Below, piece after piece: positions 6,193 to 13,299 of a stretch of DNA of 13,299 nucleotides; position 1 is the first letter of the stretch, and every line of letters starts with the position of its first letter. The translations under genes were made by a program, and so were the position numbers. This stretch comes from DAONLM01 sp035406685 (lineage in GTDB: Bacteria; Spirochaetota; GWE2-31-10; MWDO01): contig DAONLM010000070.1 of NCBI GenBank assembly GCA_035406685.1, forward strand, positions 1-13,299. Direction: 5' to 3'. The notes under the pieces were generated by a model. It worked only from the letters and a program-made list of their open reading frames with translations. It ran no database searches and was not told the origin of the DNA.

Positions 6193-6221
6193 ATAATATC
6201 AAAAACTTTTAAAATAGTAAA
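6193..6221 (-). promoter_or_regulatory. Predicted tRNA-Arg promoter
   Basis: The minus strand has -35 TTTACT (6221..6216), a 17-bp spacer and -10 TATTAT (6198..6193), ending 11 bp before the first base of the tRNA. A start about 5 nt upstream of the mature tRNA end is typical. Confidence 0.6.
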
Positions 6222-6251
6222 TATTTTTTAATTAAAATTTATTTAAGTAGT

Positions 6252-6302
6252 GCGATTTTATTTTTATGACGCCTTATGAGGTTATAAAATATGCACTTCG
6301 TG
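6252..6302. repeat. Imperfect inverted repeat in the tRNA/flagellar gap
   Basis: ATTTTAT (6255..6261) pairs with ATAAAAT (6284..6290), extended by GC at 6252 with GC at 6293 across a bulge. Inside are CCT and AGG (6272..6280). A tight CAC-TTC-GTG hairpin follows near 6294..6302. The 215-bp gap has no gene I can support; a small RNA is possible but unproven. Confidence 0.25.
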
Positions 6303-6396
6303 ATTGAATCGACGATACTTTAAAATCATTTATTTAAATTAATTTTTATATAATCGATGCTGGGAAACTGACAAATTATATTTTTTTTAGTATATT

Positions 6397-7062
6397 TTAA
6401 TATGAATCTATATATTTTACTTCAGTTATAATAAGATGAACTTTTACAATCACTCTCCAATCCCCAGAAACCACTGAAAACATAGGGCTTTCTGCAAGCA
6501 AAACTTTTCCTTTAATATATTGAGGTCGAGATTTTATATTTTTTCTTGCACTATTTAATACAGCATCTCTTATTGCATCTTTATAAGCATCAAATCTTTT
6601 TGTCCAGTCTACTTCCCATTTACTAAAGCCGGTTCCAGATGCGGTTTTTGCAATTGATGATTGAAATCCTCTTATATAGTCTTTTTGAATATTATTTAAT
6701 CGGTATGTCCCCTGCACCCTTATTGATATTTGGGACTCTTCATATTGTGAAAGTGTAAAGTTTTTATCTGTATTTTTTATTTTTGAGATAGGTATTAGAT
6801 CAAAGTACCCCTTTGTATTGTTTATTTTATTTTCTACTTTGTATACAAAATTGTAACCATATACCATTCCAGATAGAAATTCAAGCACCTCATTTTTTGC
6901 ATAAAGAACAGAATCTTCCATCTTATAGGTTCTTACTTCAAAACCAGTTGGGATTCTACCCTTTGGCCCTTCGCCATAAACCTGAACATAACTCTGATTT
7001 ATCTCATTACTATAACTAAAGAATGTAAATAAAAATATAAAAATTTTATAAGCTACTTTCAT
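6397..7062 (-). CDS. Exported conserved hypothetical protein, partner of the flcA-like gene
   Basis: I chose the ATG at 7062 because it begins a clean signal peptide (MKVAYKIFIFLFTFFSYS, then NEINQ) and leaves a 17-bp overlap with the upstream stop. In-frame ATGs at 7098 and 7110 would add 12 or 16 residues before it; the one at 7098 has AGG close by, so the choice is not settled. The product is then 221 residues, periplasmic, with no further membrane segment. The C-terminal part (RFDAYKDAIRDAVLNSARKN, then IKVSVDWRVIVKVHLIITEV-like strands) faintly resembles LPP20/FlgT-N type domains, but I do not recognise a family with confidence. Tight overlap with the flcA-like gene implies translational coupling and a shared role in the flagellar collar or envelope. 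Borrelia also has a gene of unknown function (BB0325) beside BB0326, as far as I recall. Confidence 0.8.
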   Translation of the reverse strand: MKVAYKIFIFLFTFFSYSNEINQSYVQVYGEGPKGRIPTGFEVRTYKMEDSVLYAKNEVLEFLSGMVYGYNFVYKVENKINNTKGYFDLIPISKIKNTDKNFTLSQYEESQISIRVQGTYRLNNIQKDYIRGFQSSIAKTASGTGFSKWEVDWTKRFDAYKDAIRDAVLNSARKNIKSRPQYIKGKVLLAESPMFSVVSGDWRVIVKVHLIITEVKYIDSY

Positions 7063-10000
7063 AATCGAGTGAAAAATCCTCAAAAATAATAGGCTCATCT
7101 TTACCTGCATCAGGATACAATACCATTCTTAGATTCTGAGTCGCCTTTGTTATCTCGAATTTCTTTAATTTAATCTCTGCTTCACTTAATTCCTCTTCTC
7201 TTTTTTCTAATTCTAATGGGTATTCTTTTAATTTATCGTAATACTCCATTGACTCGCTATAATATTTTGTTGCCCAGACAAGATATTTTGAATTACGAGT
7301 CTTTTCAAATTTTTTCTGATATGCAGCACCAAGATTATTTGAAACTTTAAAAAGCATATCAACAATTGTCCTATCCTCTTTTACATCCATTTCAAGAGGG
7401 GCATATATCTGTTTTAGATTGTTAAAATAAGTATATACTTCAAGTAAAAATCCCTCTGCAAAGTCAAAATTTTCCAATTTATAAAATATTGTCCCTAAAA
7501 AGAATTTTAGATTTGAATTTTCAGGATATTTTTCAAGAAGTCTATTTATTCTTTTAAAAGATTCAATATAATCTTCCTGTTTAAAATATATCCATCCAAG
7601 ATTATAGTTCAGTCTATCATTCACAAATCCTCTCTCTTCTGCCTGAAGATAATTGTTTTTTGCACTCTCCATATCTACTTTATATTTTAACTCAAAATTA
7701 GCAAGATTAAAGTATGGTTTCCCATAGTCTGGATCAGTATTTATTGCCATTAAATAGTATTTTTCAGCATCAATATTGGCTTTACTGAATCTGTCATAAT
7801 TTTCTCCAAGATCATTATATACCTTTGCCAGTAATTTTTGATATTTTTGTGTTCCAAAAAGATCCGGGTTTTCTTTACTCATTTTATTAAACTTAATCAA
7901 GGCATTTTCAAGATGTGTCTTTTCTTCATTAAAAATATTTAAAGAATTTTTGTATCTTGCATATAGATAGTCTATCTCTGGAAGATTCATCTTTAATTTA
8001 TTAGATCTTTTTAAGGCTTTTTCAAGAACATTCTTAACCTCTTCTATCTGATTTGTATCTATAAAATAGTTTGCAAGGTTAAAATAAGATACTGGATCAA
8101 TACTATCTTTAAATTTTTTTTCTATATATTTATAATATTTTAACACTTCTGCATTATTTTTTTCTTTTATAAAAATATTCATATTACCATAAAGAGCATC
8201 TTTATTATTTTTGTCAATATCCAGAACATCATAATATAACTCCTTGGCATCTTCTAACTTTGCTGGAATTTCTTCTGCCCAATCATAGTAGGTTTTTGCC
8301 ATTCCTAAAAGGACCTTTATATCCCTATCATTCTCCTGTTTTAATTGAGAATAATATCTTATGGATCTTTCATAATCCTTTATCTCTCTAAAAAAATCAC
8401 CTATTTCAAGTTTTAGATCTCTATTCTCTTTCATTTGAAGTGCAAGATTATATTTTTTTTCTGCTTCTAAATATCTTTTATTCTCTCTATATTTTCTTGC
8501 ATATATAACAACTTCATTATATCTTGGCTGAATTTCATAAGCCCTTTCAAAATATGGCTCTACCTCGTTAAATTTTTTGTTATCTATATTTTTCTTACCC
8601 ATGTTATAGTAATGAGTTGCTCTAATTGTTGGCATTATAACATTTATTATCAATAAAAGTATTATTAACGTAAATATAGATATAGCAGTTATTCTATATA
8701 ATATTGGTAGAATATTTTTCTGAAATAGATAAGCAAAAGACTTCTGTTTTTCTTCAAATTCTTCACCCGTATATTTTACTGCTGTAACTTTTGATAATGA
8801 TTTATCACCAGTTATTTTTTCATAAATTTTAATTATTGCCTGTGATTTTTCTTTTTCTAACAAAGCATCAATTAATGGCTTTAACTGTTTATCAGAATAT
8901 TTATCACTAACAATTGCACGCGCTATTTTTAATTCTGCTTCTTTTGGCAGAGATGATAAGGATAAAAGAATTTGTTTAATCTGTTCGTCTGTTAACTCTA
9001 TATCTTCTTTCCCAATTTTTGGTTTCTCTACCTTTTGGATCTCCTCTTTTTTTTCTTTTTTCTCTTCTACCTCTTCTGCCTCTTCTTCTACTACTGGTAT
9101 CTCTTTCAAAAAAGATTGCTCCTCTTCTATTTCTGGCAGGACTTCTTGTGGCTGGGTTGTAAATTGATCGAGATTACTAAGATCAATATCTTCTCCGATG
9201 GTTTCAAGGCTCGAGACTTCTTCTATTGCTTCTTCTTTATTTTCTTCTTCTACTCCCTCTTCCTTTTCTTCTTTTTCTTGAGTCTCTTCTGGTTCTTCAA
9301 ATAGATTTTCAATGCCAGAGACATCAACAGGCATTTCTTCTTCTTTAACTTCTAATAATTGAGCTCTATTTGATTGTTCTTGCTTTTCTTCTTGCTTTTC
9401 TTCTAATAACTGGTCAAGATCTGAAAAACTGGACATATCTGATATTGGCTCTTCACTCTCTTTTTCTATAATTTCCTCTTTTTTCTCCTCTTCTATTGAT
9501 TCACTTATAAAATCGCCTGCTAAATCTTTTAAAACATTTTCGTCTGTGACTAAAATATCCCCAACTTCTTTATTCTCTTCTTCAAATAAATTCTCAATAC
9601 TCTCCTCTTTTTTCTCTTCTGAAAGACCTTTTAAAAAATCATCCATTTCGGTCACTTTCTCTTCTTTTGTTTCAAACAATTGATCTTCTATTCCAAGATT
9701 AGAAAGATTTTCTATCTCAGATATTTCACTTACAGGCATATTTTCTTCTTTCTTATTCTCTTCTTCTTCCGTAGTTAATGGAGTTGAGAGCAATTCTTCA
9801 AGCCCTTTATCAAAAGGTATTTCTTCTTCCTTTACAACTTCTTCTTTTTCAATAGGGATTGTCTCTTCTTTATGTTCTTCAAATTCTTCAAATAATGGCT
9901 TTTCTTCAAAAGATTCCTCTTTTTTCTCTTCTCCCAAGCCAAGACTATCAAGTAAATCAGATATTTCCTGTTCTTTTATTTCCTCCTGTTCTCCTGTTAT

Positions 10001-10369
10001 TTTCTCTGTTATTTCTGCTTCCTCTTCTTTATTTTCTTCTGGGAGTATATCTTCAAAGGCATTATCAAGATTTTCCTTTTTGTCACTATCTAAAAATGAG
10101 TCAAGATCAAAATTTTCTTCTTCTGATGGTTTTTCTAAATTTTCTTCTGATACATCCTCTTCAACCAGTAACCCTTTATCAAAATCCTCTTTTATTTCAT
10201 CTATAAGATTATCAAATTCTTCTGCTAAATTTTCTTCTGGAATTTCCTCTTTTTTTTCTGGAATGGGTAAAATTTCTGTTGAAAGTCCTAATTTTTTCTT
10301 TACATTAATTTCATCACCAATACTTAAAATTTTATCTCTAATAAATTCAAGATCTTCGTATTTTGGCAT
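7046..10369 (-). CDS. flcA: Large TPR protein, likely periplasmic flagellar collar protein FlcA
   Basis: The protein has 1107 residues. Residues 1-36 are a short helical start. About 37-455 are extremely acidic, low-complexity E/K-rich sequence carrying about a dozen short hydrophobic islands such as IENLFEE, LDSFLD, ISDLLDSLGL and LDQLLEE. About 457-525 form a compact helical module (ELTDEQIKQILLSLSSLP and onward). A single membrane segment follows at about 556-580. About 583-1050 are TPR-like helix pairs (for example FNLANYFIDTNQIEEVKNVL and YNLGWIYFKQEDYIESFKRI). With no signal peptide, the acidic half should be cytoplasmic and the TPR half periplasmic. This layout matches the spirochaete collar protein FlcA (BB0326), a scaffold needed for the flagellar collar and stator assembly. 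The symbol is inferred from architecture. AGAAGGAT lies just before the ATG. It is divergent from the CBM48 gene. Confidence 0.72.
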   Translation of the reverse strand: MPKYEDLEFIRDKILSIGDEINVKKKLGLSTEILPIPEKKEEIPEENLAEEFDNLIDEIKEDFDKGLLVEEDVSEENLEKPSEEENFDLDSFLDSDKKENLDNAFEDILPEENKEEEAEITEKITGEQEEIKEQEISDLLDSLGLGEEKKEESFEEKPLFEEFEEHKEETIPIEKEEVVKEEEIPFDKGLEELLSTPLTTEEEENKKEENMPVSEISEIENLSNLGIEDQLFETKEEKVTEMDDFLKGLSEEKKEESIENLFEEENKEVGDILVTDENVLKDLAGDFISESIEEEKKEEIIEKESEEPISDMSSFSDLDQLLEEKQEEKQEQSNRAQLLEVKEEEMPVDVSGIENLFEEPEETQEKEEKEEGVEEENKEEAIEEVSSLETIGEDIDLSNLDQFTTQPQEVLPEIEEEQSFLKEIPVVEEEAEEVEEKKEKKEEIQKVEKPKIGKEDIELTDEQIKQILLSLSSLPKEAELKIARAIVSDKYSDKQLKPLIDALLEKEKSQAIIKIYEKITGDKSLSKVTAVKYTGEEFEEKQKSFAYLFQKNILPILYRITAISIFTLIILLLIINVIMPTIRATHYYNMGKKNIDNKKFNEVEPYFERAYEIQPRYNEVVIYARKYRENKRYLEAEKKYNLALQMKENRDLKLEIGDFFREIKDYERSIRYYSQLKQENDRDIKVLLGMAKTYYDWAEEIPAKLEDAKELYYDVLDIDKNNKDALYGNMNIFIKEKNNAEVLKYYKYIEKKFKDSIDPVSYFNLANYFIDTNQIEEVKNVLEKALKRSNKLKMNLPEIDYLYARYKNSLNIFNEEKTHLENALIKFNKMSKENPDLFGTQKYQKLLAKVYNDLGENYDRFSKANIDAEKYYLMAINTDPDYGKPYFNLANFELKYKVDMESAKNNYLQAEERGFVNDRLNYNLGWIYFKQEDYIESFKRINRLLEKYPENSNLKFFLGTIFYKLENFDFAEGFLLEVYTYFNNLKQIYAPLEMDVKEDRTIVDMLFKVSNNLGAAYQKKFEKTRNSKYLVWATKYYSESMEYYDKLKEYPLELEKREEELSEAEIKLKKFEITKATQNLRMVLYPDAGKDEPIIFEDFSLDYESSL

Positions 10370-10411
10370 ATCCTTCTCTATGTTTTAAAATTTCTATATT
10401 AAGTTTTTCGG

Positions 10412-10441
10412 TTGTTTTCCGATTTTTTAAATAAATATATT
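10412..10441 (+). promoter_or_regulatory. Predicted promoter of the CBM48 gene
   Basis: The plus strand has TTGTTT (10412..10417), 18 bp, then TATATT (10436..10441), 19 bp before the ATG at 10461. A small inverted repeat, TCGG (10408..10411) with CCGA (10419..10422), straddles the -35 box in this 91-bp divergent gap and could bind a regulator of both sides. I found no convincing promoter for the flcA-like gene in the same gap. Confidence 0.4.
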
Positions 10442-10460
10442 ATATATTTTTTGAGGTAAA

Positions 10461-11150
10461 ATGTATATAAAAAAATTTATATTTTTATTATTATTTTTAG
10501 AAATAATCTTACCATTTTTTGCAATAGAGGAGTTTGTCGACTTAGATCTTATAAAAAATGAGACTTCCCCTCGTTTTTTAAAAGAGGGCTTTCTTTTTAC
10601 TCTTGCCCCTGATATAGGGAGAGTTATTTTTTTAAAGACAAACATAGACAATTGGGAAAAGAGTTACTATTTTAAAAAGAGTCTCTATGGAGTTTATTAT
10701 TTATTTTTACCATATGATTATAAAACAAAGACAGTGTATTATAAGATAAATATCGATGGATTCTGGGATAGAGATCCAAATAATGATAATTATATAGAAG
10801 ATAAATATGGTGTAAAAATTTCTGTAATACAAATACCGGATGATGTGTTATACTTTCAAAAGATGCCTGTAATAGAAGATATAAATAATAGGATAAAAAA
10901 AGTAAAATTTAAATATTACAATCCAGAAGCAAATGAGGTTAATCTTATATGTTCTTTAGATAACTGGAGTCCTTTTACAAATTCAATGACAAAAAATGAA
11001 GAGGGTTTCTGGGAGATAGAATTAAATTTTTCAAAGGGTAAATATTTTTACTATTTTTTAGTTGATTGGAGAAAGGTTGTTGATATGAAAAATCCATATA
11101 AAGTTTATGACCCAGAAAAGGGTGAAGTTTCAATGTTTATCATTGAATAA
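10461..11150 (+). CDS. Exported protein with two CBM48/AMPK-type glycogen-binding-like domains
   Basis: The protein has 229 residues. Residues 1-22 are a signal peptide (lysines, then a hydrophobic run ending FFAIEE). Two early-set beta-sandwich domains follow. Domain 1, about 40-122, has FLKTNIDNWEKS, then YYKINIDGFWDRDPNN. Domain 2, about 145-229, has NLICSLDNWSPF, then GFWEIELNFSKGKYFYYFLV and a final DMKNPYKVYDP. Each carries the DNW at the position where CBM48/AMPK beta-type domains place a sugar-binding tryptophan (W65, W169). No catalytic domain is attached. A glucan- or peptidoglycan-binding role is possible but unproven. GAGG lies 4 nt before the ATG. It is the only complete plus-strand gene and is divergent from the flcA-like gene. 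Its last 11 bp overlap the 3' end of the convergent cyclo-ligase gene. Confidence 0.78.
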   Translation: MYIKKFIFLLLFLEIILPFFAIEEFVDLDLIKNETSPRFLKEGFLFTLAPDIGRVIFLKTNIDNWEKSYYFKKSLYGVYYLFLPYDYKTKTVYYKINIDGFWDRDPNNDNYIEDKYGVKISVIQIPDDVLYFQKMPVIEDINNRIKKVKFKYYNPEANEVNLICSLDNWSPFTNSMTKNEEGFWEIELNFSKGKYFYYFLVDWRKVVDMKNPYKVYDPEKGEVSMFIIE

Positions 11151-11817
11151 ATAGAATGTCCACTCTTTTATCGAATCTATCAGGTATAAAATAGTCAATA
11201 CAGAAATCAGAAAATGCAAATCCGATGGAGAGATTTTTATAATCTTCAAGAAATCTATCGTAATAGCCACCACCATATCCCAATCTAAAACCCAGTGGAT
11301 TAAAGAGTATTGCCGGGACAATTGTCACATCTATTTGGTTTTTGTCTAATATTGTATATTCTGTTGGTTCTAAGATTCCAAATTTATTTTTTTTAAGATT
11401 ATTAAGATCTTCAACTTTACATGGATACATATCTTTTCCTATCATTAATGGAATACAGAGATTTTTTTTATCTTCTAAGACCTGTTTCAAAATCTCATCT
11501 GTTATTATTTCATTATTGAATGAGACATAGCAGAATATTGTATCTGCTTTTTTATAATATACACTATCTAAGAATTTATCTGTAAAAAATTTTGATTTTT
11601 TTTTAATAAGATCTTTTGGTAAATTGTCTCTTTTTGCTTTGAATATTTTTCTTAAATCTTTTTTATTCAAAAAATTTTTATTCTCTTCAAAATAGAATTT
11701 ATATATATTATCTAATGTGATTATCTCTTTTTCATTGAGAGAATCAAAATTTATTTTATTGAAATCCGGGATTATTTCTTTTAATTTTTCAAATTTTACT
11801 CTACCAGATAGCATCAT
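11140..11817 (-). CDS. 5-formyltetrahydrofolate cyclo-ligase
   Basis: It converts 5-formyltetrahydrofolate to 5,10-methenyltetrahydrofolate using ATP, recycling a dead-end folate in the cytoplasm. The family signature is intact: FNPLGFRLGYGGGYYDRFL at about 172-190. The usual N-terminal start of the domain is KKDLRKIFKAKRDNLPKD at 52-69, and IVPAILF precedes the signature. The protein has 225 residues; about 50 residues (MMLSGRVKFEKL onward) precede the normal family start and match nothing I recognise. Two adjacent ATGs (11817, 11814) overlap the end of the DHH gene by 17 bp with no clear ribosome binding site, so translation is probably coupled. There is no ATG near the domain start, which favours the extended form unless a rare start codon is used. 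Its end overlaps the convergent CBM48 gene by 11 bp, and no terminator is visible there. Confidence 0.93.
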   Translation of the reverse strand: MMLSGRVKFEKLKEIIPDFNKINFDSLNEKEIITLDNIYKFYFEENKNFLNKKDLRKIFKAKRDNLPKDLIKKKSKFFTDKFLDSVYYKKADTIFCYVSFNNEIITDEILKQVLEDKKNLCIPLMIGKDMYPCKVEDLNNLKKNKFGILEPTEYTILDKNQIDVTIVPAILFNPLGFRLGYGGGYYDRFLEDYKNLSIGFAFSDFCIDYFIPDRFDKRVDILFIQ

Positions 11818-12805
11818 CTATTAATGTCTTAATATTTTCTATAAGAATTGGTTTTATATCATTAAAATCATTGAAGGGTTCTCTTAATTTAAAGCCAGCA
11901 GCATTTCTATGCCCCCCACCATCGTAAGCCAGTGCAATTGTGGCAACATCCACATTCCCTTTTGATCTCATTGCAACTCTCTTTGATCCATCAGGATGTT
12001 CTTTAAAGAATATAACAGCCTTTATATTATAACTCTTTAAAGGTATATTTATAAGATCTGATGCCTCTTCATATTTTGCCTTTGTCTCAATCAACATTTC
12101 CCTTGTTAGACTTAAAATAGCAATTTGCTCTTTATGATAAAGTTCGAGTGTTGATAAAACTTTTGATAATATTTTTAAAGATTCAATGGATTCCTGTTCA
12201 AATAATAATAGATATATCTCATTTGGATTTGTCCCATTGTCTATTAGTTTTGCTGCAATATTTAAAGTGTAAGAGGATGTTTTTGGATAGTGGAATGAAC
12301 CAGAGTCAAATAGGATTCCAGAATATAAGGCATCTCCTATCTCTTTGGGTATTTTTATATTATAAAATTCATATAGTTTAAATATTATTTCACAGGTGGA
12401 AGAGGCGTTTTCTTCAAAGATAGAATTATCTGGGTTTTCATGTTTATGTCTATGATGATCTATAAAAAAGATTCTTTCTGCTTTCGGTAATATTGTACTT
12501 GTTATTCTTCCGATATTTGTATAATCATTTGTATCCACTATTATTAAGTTAAATTTTGTAAAAGAAAGTATTTTCTCAAAATCATATAAATTTTTAACAA
12601 CTTCCCTATAATCAAAAGTCTGTAAATTGAAAGGGGTTGGATCAGAATTTATGCATATAACATTTTTACCCAATTCACTCAATAGATATTCCAAAGCAAT
12701 TGCAGAACAAATAGAATCTGCATCTGGATTTTCATGACCAGTTATTATTATATTATCAGAGTATTTAAGAAAATTTTGAAAATTTTTTATCTCTCTATCA
12801 GTCAA
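11801..12805 (-). CDS. DHH/DHHA1 phosphoesterase, NrnA-type nanoRNase/pAp phosphatase
   Basis: At 334 residues this is the normal length for bacterial NrnA-like proteins, which degrade oligoribonucleotides of 2-5 nt (and in some members pAp or cyclic dinucleotides) with Mn2+. The metal motifs are complete: HENPDADS at 24-31, VDTND around D91, DHH at 116-118 and D167 in LFDSGSF. The C-terminal DHHA1 substrate motif GGGHRNAAG is at 296-304. The start codon is TTG at 12805..12803, chosen because AAGGGA lies about 6 nt upstream and no ATG occurs in frame before the first conserved residues. It is the first gene of a two-gene unit with the cyclo-ligase, whose start lies inside its last codons. The two products have no obvious metabolic link. 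Confidence 0.92.
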   Translation of the reverse strand: MTDREIKNFQNFLKYSDNIIITGHENPDADSICSAIALEYLLSELGKNVICINSDPTPFNLQTFDYREVVKNLYDFEKILSFTKFNLIIVDTNDYTNIGRITSTILPKAERIFFIDHHRHKHENPDNSIFEENASSTCEIIFKLYEFYNIKIPKEIGDALYSGILFDSGSFHYPKTSSYTLNIAAKLIDNGTNPNEIYLLLFEQESIESLKILSKVLSTLELYHKEQIAILSLTREMLIETKAKYEEASDLINIPLKSYNIKAVIFFKEHPDGSKRVAMRSKGNVDVATIALAYDGGGHRNAAGFKLREPFNDFNDIKPILIENIKTLIDDAIW

Positions 12806-13202
12806 TTCTATCCCTTCGTATATATAATTTTATTTATAATATATCGGAAAATGATTTGATAAATTTCAATAATTAAATAATCATAAAATTATTCAATAAA
12901 AATTTTAAATTTTCTTCCCCAAAAAATCAAGATTTTGATAATTTTTTTTAAAAAATTTGAGAAAAATTATAATTGCTTTATTTAAGAAGAATAAAATTAT
13001 CTTATGTTGCTAAATAAAGTTAAAAATTTCTTTTTTTAGTTTTAAAAATATTATTTAATTAAATTCAGAGTTTTTTTAATGGGCAATTTTATTTTTAGGT
13101 AAAAATTTTTTATTTTTTCTAAAAAGTTGTAAAGGATTTTCTTAAAAATTTTGTGATTAATATATAGAAAACAATTTTTATAATAATGTTAAGGAGGTTT
13201 TT
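12806..13202. other. 397-bp divergent A+T-rich gap
   Basis: The gap lies between two divergent genes, so it should hold both promoters. I see no gene. Visible structures are CTTTATTTA (12976..12984) with TAAATAAAG (13011..13019), a perfect 9-bp inverted repeat with a 26-nt loop, and a small ATCAA-GATT-TTGAT palindrome near 12926. TATAAT at 13179..13184 is a possible -10 box for the plus-strand gene, but no well-spaced -35 box accompanies it. Confidence 0.5.
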
Positions 13203-13299
13203 ATGAATAATATTCGTAAGATTTTAAAAAACTATAATTTTGAACATGAGTTACACATAGTTGTTAACTCAGAAATGAAAAAAAGACTAGCATCTATCG
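13203..13299 (+). CDS. Unidentified protein, first 32 codons only
   Basis: ATG at 13203 is preceded by AAGGAGG at 13191..13197, five nt upstream, the strongest ribosome binding site in the window. The frame stays open to the window edge. The visible residues begin MNNIRKILKNYNF, then EHELHIVVNSEMKKRLASI. They show a basic, probably helical start and no signal peptide. I do not recognise the family, and 32 residues are too few to assign a function. Confidence 0.7.
   Translation, partial: MNNIRKILKNYNFEHELHIVVNSEMKKRLASI

Noticed and set aside
6354..6373. Third copy of the dispersed repeat (GCTGGGAAACTG)
   Set aside because: The match to the TTTCCAGC block is only a few bases long, with an extra C, and does not extend.
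9035..10206. Plus-strand Phe/Leu-rich frames that look like membrane proteins
   Set aside because: They are the complement of the acidic GAA/GAG-rich segment of the flcA-like gene; the hydrophobicity is an artefact of reading CTT/TTC runs.
10427..10651. 74-codon minus-strand frame upstream of the flcA-like gene
   Set aside because: It is antisense to the signal peptide and first domain of the CBM48 gene, which has the better start site and protein features.

Overview
The window is very A+T-rich (roughly a quarter G+C by eye) and most likely comes from a spirochaete. The main evidence is a 1107-residue protein at 7046..10369. It has a long acidic N-terminal region, one membrane segment and C-terminal TPR repeats, which is the architecture I associate with the spirochaete periplasmic-flagellar collar protein FlcA (BB0326 of Borrelia). 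An exported conserved-hypothetical gene overlaps it directly downstream. The assignment rests on architecture and context, not on a database search.

Layout, left to right. Positions 1..717 (-) hold the start of an exported beta-propeller protein of delta-60 type; its 3' end lies outside the window. A 494-bp gap follows with inverted repeats and one copy (A) of a 56-bp dispersed repeat. Then come a chemoreceptor (1212..3107, -) and pyrB, aspartate carbamoyltransferase (3215..4132, -). The 579 bp upstream of pyrB are unusually rich. They hold a perfect intrinsic terminator just before the pyrB ribosome binding site, a 38-codon U-rich leader ORF whose stop codon falls in that terminator, and a promoter at 17-bp spacing. 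Further out are a second copy (B) of the dispersed repeat, a 14-bp perfect palindrome, and the terminator of the next gene. Upstream of these lie a Dps-like ferritin (4712..5212, -) with its own promoter and an inverted repeat at the predicted transcription start, an amidohydrolase (5265..6071, -) and tRNA-Arg(CCU) (6109..6181, -).

The flcA-like gene and its 17-bp-overlapping partner occupy 6397..10369 (-). Divergent from flcA is an exported protein with two CBM48/AMPK-type beta-sandwich domains (10461..11150, +). It converges with a two-gene unit on the minus strand: a DHH phosphoesterase of NrnA type (12805 to 11801, TTG start) followed by 5-formyltetrahydrofolate cyclo-ligase (11817 to 11140). 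A 397-bp A+T-rich gap separates this unit from the first 32 codons of an unidentified plus-strand gene with a strong ribosome binding site.

Functionally the window is a mosaic of housekeeping metabolism (pyrimidine and folate synthesis, nanoRNA turnover, iron/oxidative stress) and spirochaete motility or envelope genes (collar protein, chemoreceptor). The strongest unusual signal is the pyrB leader. Its parts are arranged as in the E. coli pyrBI UTP-sensing attenuator. The second is the dispersed repeat, whose two intergenic copies match at 44 of 56 positions without gaps and are each bracketed by inverted repeats of different sequence.
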